Source: Streptosporangiaceae bacterium
GTDB lineage: Bacteria; Actinomycetota; Actinomycetes; Streptosporangiales; Streptosporangiaceae
Direction of reading: 5' to 3'
Assembly (NCBI GenBank): GCA_030038715.1
Contig: JASHSO010000487.1
Location: forward strand, 1 to 7,087
DNA: 7,087 nt
Under the pieces are notes generated by a model that was given only the letters and a program-made list of their open reading frames with translations, was not told the origin of the DNA and did no database searches. Every line of letters starts with the position of its first letter. Positions within the stretch are counted from its first letter, which is position 1. Below, piece after piece: positions 1 through 4,319 of this stretch. The position numbers and the translations under genes are program-made.

Positions 1-358
1 TGGCGTGAGCAGTTTGGTCGGGCTTGAGCGTTACCCGGCGTGGCGCAGTGCCGATTCTGCTCGCAGCCGGCCCTACTTGACGGCCCTTGGTGTTGACGGC
101 CGAAACCCCCGGGTACCCCGCCAGCCAGCACGCATGGCTGCCGACGTCGGTGAACTCGACGGGGTAATACAGCGAGCCGGCCGCACCGCTTTGTGCCAGG
201 GCGAGCCACACGTAGGTGTCGGCAGAGGTGCACTCCGGGGCCGAAGCGGCGGGGTGACCGTCAGAGGATGCCAGCGCCACAGTCGGCAGCAGAATGCCGA
301 CGCAGGCGACGACGGCGACGGTCAGGACCCGCAGGTTCGGACGGCGGCTGATGCGCAT
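1..358 (-). CDS. Exported DUF4232 domain protein (C-terminus beyond window)
   Basis: A minus-strand frame opens at ATG (356-358) and runs without a stop to the window edge, giving 119 residues. A good ribosome binding site, GAAAGGAAA (364-372), precedes it by five bases. Residues 1-30 form a signal peptide: basic start with RR at 5-6, hydrophobic stretch 11-29, and an A-L-A site at 28-30. VVAC at 16-19 resembles a lipobox but sits too early in the hydrophobic core. The mature part matches my memory of DUF4232: a Cys at 43, GAAGSLYYPVEFTDVGSHAC around 58-77, the hallmark GYPGVSAV at 81-88, and VTLKPDQTAHA at the edge. The two cysteines (43, 77) could form a disulfide outside the cell. The domain's biochemical role is unknown. 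It is transcribed divergently from the NRDE gene. Family assignment is by remembered motif, not search. Confidence 0.8.
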   Translation of the reverse strand, partial: MRISRRPNLRVLTVAVVACVGILLPTVALASSDGHPAASAPECTSADTYVWLALAQSGAAGSLYYPVEFTDVGSHACWLAGYPGVSAVNTKGRQVGPAASRIGTAPRRVTLKPDQTAHA

Positions 359-363
359 TGTGG

Positions 364-372
364 TTTCCTTTC
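364..372 (-). promoter_or_regulatory. Ribosome binding site of the DUF4232 gene
   Basis: Read on the minus strand, GAAAGGAAA lies five bases before the ATG at 358. It fixes the start of this partial gene and supports it over the plus-strand open frames covering the same DNA. Confidence 0.6.
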
Positions 373-490
373 GGGAACGGGGGGTCCATGGCCGGGCCCG
401 CGCCGTCATGACGAGCCGATGCTGCCAGCGATTGGCCGCCTGCTCAAGCAGCAGCCCCGCGCCGGGCTTCGCGTGCGGAGTCTGGTCGGC
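373..490. other. Divergent spacer between DUF4232 and NRDE genes
   Basis: This stretch carries no convincing gene. It must hold the promoters of the two divergent genes. I found no good -35/-10 pair for the DUF4232 gene. A perfect 10-bp palindrome, CGTCATGACG (404-413), is the only symmetric element, and it is short enough to arise by chance. Confidence 0.4.
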
Positions 491-496
491 TAGCGT
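491..496 (+). promoter_or_regulatory. Possible -10 element of a leaderless NRDE transcript
   Basis: TAGCGT fits the actinobacterial TANNNT -10 pattern and ends six bases before the GTG start at 503. That is the spacing expected when transcription begins at the start codon. No Shine-Dalgarno sequence lies upstream of 503, which fits a leaderless message. The matching -35 is poor (TTCGCG at 468-473, spacer 17), so this is inference. Confidence 0.3.
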
Positions 497-502
497 TCAG
501 GC

Positions 503-1336
503 GTGTGCCTTCTCGTCGTGCTGTTCCAGATCGTGCCGGGCGCGCCACTGGTCGTGGCTGCCAACCGGGACGAGCGGTACGACCGGCCTGCCGTGGCCAT
601 CACCGTGCTGCGCGACAGCGGTCCACGGATCCTCGGCGGCCGGGATGAACTGGCCGGCGGCACCTGGCTGGCGGTCAACGAGCACGGTCTGATGGCCGGG
701 CTGACCAACCAGCCGTCGGCGGACGGCCGCGACCCGACCAAGCGGTCGCGCGGCGAGTTGCCGCTGGCGTTCGCTGAGTACCCCGCTGCGGCCGATGCTG
801 TCGGCAAGGTCGGTGCTCAGCTCGACCCATCCGACTACAACCCGTGCTGGATGCTGGTGGGCGACCGGCAGTCGCTGTTCTCGATTGGCCTGGCCGGGGG
901 CCGCGCGGCCGAGGTCGATGAACTGCGGCCCGGGTTGCACGTCCTGGAGAACGCGCCGCTGCGTTCCCCTTCGGCGAAGGCCGACCGGGTAAGGCGGCTG
1001 ATCACCGAGGCCCGGGATGCGCAGCCGGACCGCGGCCCGGCGAGCACGATCTCCGCCCTGGAGGCCGTGCTCGCGGACAGCGAGCCGGCGACTCCGCAGC
1101 CGCGGGCAGATGACTCAGGCCGGGTCTGGCCGCCGGAGATCTCGGCAGCTTGCGTGCACACGCCGGGCTACGGCACCAGGTCAGCGATGACGGTCGCGGT
1201 CCCGGACGCTGGTCGGCCGTCCGTCCGGGTCGCCGATGGGCCGCCGTGCCGGGTGCCGCTGCGGGACATGACGCACTTGTGGGCGTCGGCCGATCCGGAT
1301 GCCGGCCGGACGATCGGAGGCAGCCGTGGACTTTGA
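503..1336 (+). CDS. NRDE family (TANGO2-like) protein
   Basis: A 277-residue protein starting at GTG 503. The N-terminus is diagnostic: Met-Cys at 1-2, hydrophobic strand, then AANRDERYDRP at 19-29, which contains the NRDE motif (21-24). GGTWLAVNEHGLMAGLTN (52-69) and CVHTPGYGTRSAM (217-229) are further family blocks, and the length is close to the usual 250-280. Conserved Cys2 fits only this start. The family (PF05742) is cytosolic in bacteria and its reaction is not established; an Ntn-hydrolase-like fold with Cys2 as nucleophile has been proposed. Animal homologues are linked to haem trafficking and acyl-CoA/lipid metabolism. No ribosome binding site is visible before 503. The 3' end overlaps the acyl-CoA dehydrogenase gene by 11 nt, so the two are probably co-transcribed. 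Residues 195-212 look like a low-complexity loop. Confidence 0.88.
   Translation: MCLLVVLFQIVPGAPLVVAANRDERYDRPAVAITVLRDSGPRILGGRDELAGGTWLAVNEHGLMAGLTNQPSADGRDPTKRSRGELPLAFAEYPAAADAVGKVGAQLDPSDYNPCWMLVGDRQSLFSIGLAGGRAAEVDELRPGLHVLENAPLRSPSAKADRVRRLITEARDAQPDRGPASTISALEAVLADSEPATPQPRADDSGRVWPPEISAACVHTPGYGTRSAMTVAVPDAGRPSVRVADGPPCRVPLRDMTHLWASADPDAGRTIGGSRGL
1316..1320 (+). promoter_or_regulatory. Ribosome binding site deciding the acyl-CoA dehydrogenase start
   Basis: GGAGG sits five bases before GTG 1326, inside the end of the NRDE coding sequence. It selects 1326 over the in-frame ATG at 1299, which would add nine residues (MPAGRSEAA) before the usual family start (DFELSAEQ). Confidence 0.75.
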
Positions 1337-2489
1337 GCTCTCCGCCGAGCAGCGGCTGCTGCGCGATACCATCCGCAAGTTCACCGACGAGCACATCCGT
1401 CCTGTTGCCCGCGAACTGGAGGCCGAGGGCGCGTATCCCGAGGACATCGCGGCGCGGATGCGAGAACTTGGCCTGTTCGGCCTGTGCGTGCCCGAGGAGT
1501 ACGGCGGCATGGCGGCGGACATGGTGTCGCTGGCCGTGGTCTTCGAGGAGATTTCCCGCGGCTGGATGGGCGTGGCTGGCATCATCGGCAGCCATTCCCT
1601 GTCGTGCTGGATGATCGCTAAGTACGGCACTGAGCCGCAGCGAGCTCGTTACCTTCCTGAGCTGGCAGCTGGCACCAGACGGACAGGCATCGCGCTCACC
1701 GAACCTGGCGCCGGCAGTGATCTGCAGGGAATACGGACGACCGCGCGCCGCGAGGGTGCCGGTTACTTGGTTAACGGGCAGAAGACCTGGATCACCAACG
1801 CGCGGCATGCTGACCCGCTACCGGTGCTGGTGAAGACCGACCCGGCCGCGCGGCCCGCGCACGCTGGGATGTCCGTGCTGCTCATCGAGGCCGGGACCCC
1901 TGGCTTCGAGGTTGTCAGGGACCTGCCCAAGCTTGGCTACCGCGGCCCCGAGACCTGCGAACTGGTACTGGACGACGTCAGGGTTCCGGCTGACGCGCTG
2001 CTCGGCGGCGTCGAGGGCCGCGGGCTGCAGCAGGTGTTGGCGGCGCTGGAGACCGGCCGGATCAACGTCGCGGCGCGGGCGATCGGCGTGGCACAGGAAG
2101 CGTTCGACCAGGCGCTGCGGTATGCGGGTGAGCGCGAGGCGTTCGGCAAGAAGATCTCCGAATTTCAGGCTGTGCAGCTCAAGCTGGCGGACATGGCGAT
2201 GAAGCTGCAGGCCGCACGGCTGCTTGTGTTCTGGGCCGCCGCGAGAGCCGACGCTGGTCAGCGGGCCGACCTGGAGTCGGGAATGGCGAAGGTGTATGCC
2301 TCCGAGGTGGCGCTGGCCTGCGCCATCGACTCCATGCAGGTGCACGGCGGATACGGCTACTCGCGCGAGTTCACCGTGGAGCGGCTATACCGCGACGCGC
2401 CGCTGATGGTGATCGGCGAAGGCACCAACGACATCCTGCGCACCGTCATCGCGCGGTCCCTGACCAGCGGCCGCGGCATCATCGAGTGA
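1326..2489 (+). CDS. Acyl-CoA dehydrogenase (FAD-dependent)
   Basis: A 387-residue enzyme, normal family length, that oxidises an acyl-CoA to the trans-2-enoyl-CoA using FAD, passing electrons to electron-transfer flavoprotein. The three-domain order is visible: N-terminal helical part (DFELSAEQRLLRDTIRKF at 2-19), middle beta domain with signature 1 ALTEPGAGSDLQG at 123-135, and C-terminal helical domain with signature 2 running from Gln338 (QVHGGYGYSREF) to Asp357. The catalytic base of the short/medium-chain type is present as Glu365 in IGEGTNDILR. REAFGKKISEFQAVQLKLADM (around 270-290) is the usual FAD/tetramer helix. I cannot tell the substrate from sequence; straight-chain, branched or specialised acyl-CoA are all possible. 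It overlaps the NRDE gene by 11 nt and converges with gtrA 12 nt downstream. Confidence 0.95.
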   Translation: MDFELSAEQRLLRDTIRKFTDEHIRPVARELEAEGAYPEDIAARMRELGLFGLCVPEEYGGMAADMVSLAVVFEEISRGWMGVAGIIGSHSLSCWMIAKYGTEPQRARYLPELAAGTRRTGIALTEPGAGSDLQGIRTTARREGAGYLVNGQKTWITNARHADPLPVLVKTDPAARPAHAGMSVLLIEAGTPGFEVVRDLPKLGYRGPETCELVLDDVRVPADALLGGVEGRGLQQVLAALETGRINVAARAIGVAQEAFDQALRYAGEREAFGKKISEFQAVQLKLADMAMKLQAARLLVFWAAARADAGQRADLESGMAKVYASEVALACAIDSMQVHGGYGYSREFTVERLYRDAPLMVIGEGTNDILRTVIARSLTSGRGIIE

Positions 2490-2500
2490 TCTGCCGCGGC
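2470..2500. terminator. Hairpin between convergent genes, probable bidirectional terminator
   Basis: GCCGCGGC occurs at 2470-2477 and again at 2493-2500; being self-complementary, the copies pair as an 8-bp GC stem. Inside it ATCA (2478-2481) pairs with TGAT (2487-2490), leaving loop TCGAG and a two-base CT bulge. The hairpin spans the acyl-CoA dehydrogenase stop and ends one base before the gtrA stop complement, so it can act on both transcripts. There is no U-tract, as is common for actinobacterial terminators. Confidence 0.6.
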
Positions 2501-2501
2501 G

Positions 2502-3053
2502 TTACTTGTAGCGGTGCCGCCCGGACTCGTGCGCAACCGGCTTGACCGCGGATGACGCTCCCGGCTCGGCCGGAACCGGCGCCACCGCGAGGTCGGCTGG
2601 GTCGAGCTGCTCGTGCGCCACGGGGCCGATGACCGGCGCCGTCCAGATCCACTTGCGGTAGGACCAGAACCTGAACAGCGTGCCGAGCCCGGTCCCGACG
2701 ACGATCGCGACGTTGTACCAGAGCTTGCCATCCAGGCCAGCTAGGTCCTTCAGCCAGAGGCAGACGTAATAGATCAGCAGCCCGATGCCGTTCAAGATCA
2801 GGAAGCTGATGGTCTCGCGGGACGTGCTCTTGCCCTCGCGATGGGTGAACGTCCAGTACCGGTTGCCGAGGTAGGTGACGATCGTGGCGACGATGGTAGC
2901 GATCGTGATCGCCCAGTACTCGCCCACCGGGCTGCGCAGGGCGTTCGCGCCGATCAGGGTTACGACGAAGCCGATGGCCCCGACGACGAGGAACTTCGCG
3001 CCCTCGCGGATAAGCTGCCGGAACCGCGCATACAACTCCAGCACGGCGTTCAC
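2502..3053 (-). CDS. GtrA family membrane protein
   Basis: A 183-residue protein with four predicted membrane helices at about 21-39, 47-63, 82-101 and 112-130. The GtrA-like (PF04138) hallmarks are GAKFLVVGAIGFVV in helix 1, GNRYWTFTHR (63-72) after helix 2 and FRFWSYRKWIW (128-138) after helix 4. The family is thought to move or flip polyprenyl-phosphate-linked sugars across the cytoplasmic membrane for cell-surface glycosylation; this role is known for O-antigen glucosylation and only inferred here. The start is GTG 3053, preceded by GGGAAGG eight bases away. A Pro/Ala-rich tail (about 139-183, ending GRHRYK) extends beyond the usual core of 120-150 residues. No glycosyltransferase gene is adjacent within the window, so its partner is unknown. 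It stands alone, convergent with the acyl-CoA dehydrogenase. Confidence 0.9.
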   Translation of the reverse strand: MNAVLELYARFRQLIREGAKFLVVGAIGFVVTLIGANALRSPVGEYWAITIATIVATIVTYLGNRYWTFTHREGKSTSRETISFLILNGIGLLIYYVCLWLKDLAGLDGKLWYNVAIVVGTGLGTLFRFWSYRKWIWTAPVIGPVAHEQLDPADLAVAPVPAEPGASSAVKPVAHESGRHRYK

Positions 3054-3061
3054 CTAGGCAA

Positions 3062-3068
3062 CCTTCCC
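3062..3068 (-). promoter_or_regulatory. Ribosome binding site of gtrA-like gene
   Basis: Read on the minus strand, GGGAAGG lies eight bases before GTG 3053. It supports this GTG as the start of the membrane protein. Confidence 0.6.
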
Positions 3069-3101
3069 TTCTAATCGGCTGGCCCCTGGAAGATTACCGC
3101 C

Positions 3102-3113
3102 TGACCGCGGTCA
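3102..3113. promoter_or_regulatory. 12-bp palindrome upstream of gtrA, possible operator
   Basis: TGACCGCGGTCA is a perfect palindrome 49-60 bases upstream of the GTG at 3053. On the minus strand it overlaps TTGACC (3114-3109), a fair -35 hexamer. No -10 at the right spacing follows: TAATCT comes only 12 bases after it. A repressor site over a promoter is possible but unproven. Confidence 0.3.
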
Positions 3114-3144
3114 ATGAGCCATCCCGCCCTAGTTTGCCGGCTGC

Positions 3145-3166
3145 CCCGGCCGGGCTGTATGCCGGG
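3145..3166 (-). terminator. Possible terminator hairpin of the mycoredoxin-ANTAR unit
   Basis: CCCGGC (3145-3150) pairs with GCCGGG (3161-3166), a 6-bp GC stem with a 10-base loop, starting three bases past the ANTAR stop codon. It has no U-tract and an alternative pairing with nearby GC runs exists, so support is modest. Confidence 0.35.
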
Positions 3167-3169
3167 CCG

Positions 3170-3856
3170 CTACTGCGCGCCGAACTGCTGGCGAGCGGGC
3201 CGGCGCGCGGACCGCGGCCTGGACAGCTCGTCAGGAAGCTGAAGAAGCGGGTTGGTAGCGCTCGCGACCACGTCGCCCGCGATGTCGATCACCCTGCGAC
3301 CCCTGCTCCTAGCAGCATCCCTGAGCTGCTCGAAGGCCTGCCTCGGCTTGATCCGGTGGCGTTCGGCCAGGACGCCAATCGCCTGCTCGACCCGAATCCG
3401 GGTGGCAAGCGCGTGCTCAAGCTGCCCAACCGTCGCGCGCAGCCGGCCGGCCTCGCCGGTCGACGCAGAGTCCTTGCCCGGCTTGGCAGGGGTAGCCGAC
3501 GGCATGCCATTCTCGGCCGCCAGCAGGTCGGCAAGCACCATCGCGCAGGTCAGGTCGGGAAGCTCGTCCCCAGCGACGCGCCAGCCGTCCTTGGTCCGGA
3601 AAACCACCGCTTCGTCGTCGGTGAACGCAGGACTGGCCGACTCGGCCTGGAACGCGAGGGTTTCCCCCGCACCCGGGCCTGCCGCCGCGACCGTCGGACG
3701 GCTCGCCTTATCGGCACTGGCAGCGGCCGGGCTGCCTGACCGCTTCACTGCTCTGCGCACTCGCCCGGCGCCTGTCCTGCCGTTGGCCGACCGCTCGTCC
3801 GGCAACTCGTAATCGACCGCCTGCTCCGCTGCCCGGCGGCTGCGCTTGCCCGTCAT
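3170..3856 (-). CDS. ANTAR-domain RNA-binding regulator
   Basis: A 228-residue protein from ATG 3856 to TAG 3170. An ANTAR domain occupies about 140-198: LEHALATRIRVEQAIGVLAE (146-165), then AFEQLRDAARSRGRRVIDIA (174-193). ANTAR domains bind paired RNA hairpins and prevent transcription termination. They normally follow a REC, GAF or PAS sensor. Here I see none: residues 1-77 are basic and Ala/Pro-rich, probably disordered, followed by a compact segment at 78-115 (AVVFRTKDGWRVAGDELP, DLTCAMVLADLL) of unknown role. Residues 199-228 form a Pro/Arg-rich tail. The start codon overlaps the mycoredoxin stop as ATGA, and no separate ribosome binding site is visible, so translation probably depends on the upstream gene. 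That places the regulator under the mycoredoxin promoter. Target RNAs are unknown. The open frame continues upstream of 3856, but that extension is antisense-phase reading of mycoredoxin. Confidence 0.88.
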   Translation of the reverse strand: MTGKRSRRAAEQAVDYELPDERSANGRTGAGRVRRAVKRSGSPAAASADKASRPTVAAAGPGAGETLAFQAESASPAFTDDEAVVFRTKDGWRVAGDELPDLTCAMVLADLLAAENGMPSATPAKPGKDSASTGEAGRLRATVGQLEHALATRIRVEQAIGVLAERHRIKPRQAFEQLRDAARSRGRRVIDIAGDVVASATNPLLQLPDELSRPRSARRPARQQFGAQ

Positions 3857-4110
3857 CGGGAGCCGGCCAGCTCGCCAAGGCGGTGCTTGACCGCGGACGC
3901 TGACGGATTGGTCAGCGCGCTGCCGTCGGGAAACACCACAGTCGGCACCGTCTGGAAACCGCCGTTGACCGACATCACGAAGTCTGCGGCGGCAGGGTCT
4001 TCCTCGATGTTGATCTCCGTGATCGCGATGCCCTCTGTGGCCAGCTGACTCTTGAGCCTGCGGCAAAAAGCGCACCACGTAGTCGTGTACATCGTCAGCG
4101 GCTGGGCCAC
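3853..4110 (-). CDS. mrx1: Mycoredoxin (glutaredoxin-like, Mrx1 type)
   Basis: An 85-residue glutaredoxin-fold protein. Mycoredoxins reduce mycothiol-protein mixed disulfides in the cytosol, using mycothiol where other bacteria use glutathione. The active site is TTWCAFCRRLK with Cys13 and Cys16; the cis-proline loop is TVPTVVF with Pro56; and NGG plus LTNPSASAVKHRLG at the C-terminus match mycobacterial Mrx1 closely (remembered sequence), including SVNGG and TNPS. The usual mycobacterial centre is CGYC, so CAFC is a variant. The start GTG 4110 gives MAQPLTMYTTTWC and has AGGGAG seven bases upstream; starts at ATG 4131 or ATG 4092 are less well placed. The gene is coupled by ATGA to the ANTAR gene downstream and is divergent from uvrD2, as I recall for the mycobacterial pair. 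A SigR-like promoter lies upstream. Confidence 0.93.
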   Translation of the reverse strand: MAQPLTMYTTTWCAFCRRLKSQLATEGIAITEINIEEDPAAADFVMSVNGGFQTVPTVVFPDGSALTNPSASAVKHRLGELAGSR

Positions 4111-4117
4111 CCTGAGT

Positions 4118-4123
4118 CTCCCT
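4118..4123 (-). promoter_or_regulatory. Ribosome binding site deciding the mycoredoxin start
   Basis: AGGGAG on the minus strand lies seven bases before GTG 4110. The alternative ATG at 4131 lies upstream of this site and inside a palindrome, so 4110 is preferred. Confidence 0.6.
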
Positions 4124-4137
4124 ATCCGCATGCGGAT
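4124..4137. promoter_or_regulatory. 14-bp perfect palindrome upstream of mycoredoxin
   Basis: ATCCGCATGCGGAT is a perfect inverted repeat immediately upstream of the mycoredoxin ribosome binding site. On the minus strand it abuts TAGAAT (4141-4136), a 5/6 match to the -10 consensus, so it could be an operator over a housekeeping start site. Alternatively it could fold in the 5' leader as a 5-bp stem with loop CATG, next to the ribosome binding site. Confidence 0.4.
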
Positions 4138-4153
4138 TCTACTGAACGATACT

Positions 4154-4179
4154 AACGTCCCGACGGCGTGCGCACTTCC
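4154..4179 (-). promoter_or_regulatory. SigR/SigH-type thiol-stress promoter of mycoredoxin (candidate)
   Basis: Read on the minus strand: GGAAG (4179-4175), an 18-base spacer, then GTT (4156-4154). The SigR (Streptomyces) and SigH (Mycobacterium) consensus is GGAAT or GGAAC, N18-19, GTT, so only the fifth -35 base differs. The expected start site near 4147 leaves a leader of about 35 bases before GTG 4110. The position and the downstream thiol-redox gene both fit. No footprint or transcript data are available to me. Confidence 0.5.
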
Positions 4180-4229
4180 CTCGCTGGCTGCCATGTGGCC
4201 GTCGGTGGCATGCGCAAATATGGAAGGGC

Positions 4230-4258
4230 GCCGCTCTCGGCCGGGCTCTGTGAGCGGC
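4230..4258 (+). promoter_or_regulatory. Inverted repeat in the uvrD2 upstream region
   Basis: GCCGCTC (4230-4236) pairs with GAGCGGC (4252-4258), a perfect 7-bp stem with a 15-base loop that itself contains CGGCCG. It lies about 60 bases before the uvrD2 start and just downstream of an AT-rich patch, GCAAATATGG (4214-4223), that may belong to the promoter. It may be a leader hairpin or an operator; chance is not excluded. Confidence 0.25.
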
Positions 4259-4310
4259 ACGAGGCCGCGCGGACCGAGCATGCTGAACCGGGCGGGCTGC
4301 GCAGCGTGAC

Positions 4311-4316
4311 GGGAGG
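4311..4316 (+). promoter_or_regulatory. Ribosome binding site next to the uvrD2 start
   Basis: GGGAGG directly abuts GTG 4317 and is three bases before ATG 4320. Zero spacing makes GTG 4317 unlikely, so ATG 4320 is preferred, though its spacing is also tight. An in-frame TGA at 4284-4286 rules out earlier starts. Confidence 0.55.
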
Positions 4317-4319
4317 GTG

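Noticed and set aside
404..413. Palindrome CGTCATGACG in the divergent spacer
   Set aside because: At 10 bp it is short enough to be chance, and it is not placed against a recognisable promoter.
5..493. Long plus-strand open frame over the first 490 bases
   Set aside because: It is antisense to the DUF4232 gene, which has a signal peptide, ribosome binding site and family motifs. The plus-strand product is Arg/Gly-rich and composition-driven, as expected from GC-rich DNA.
1299..1325. Earlier ATG start for the acyl-CoA dehydrogenase
   Set aside because: It adds nine residues not typical of the family and lacks the GGAGG spacing that GTG 1326 has.
1002..1808. Minus-strand open frame across the NRDE/acyl-CoA dehydrogenase junction
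   Set aside because: It is antisense to two genes with clear family signatures and has a low-complexity Pro/Arg/Ser product.
3134..3739. Plus-strand open frame over the ANTAR gene
   Set aside because: The minus strand encodes a recognisable ANTAR domain; the plus product has no motif.
4129..4131. ATG start for mycoredoxin seven codons upstream of GTG 4110
   Set aside because: It lies within the 14-bp palindrome and upstream of the best ribosome binding site, and the added residues (MRIGRLR) are not family-like.
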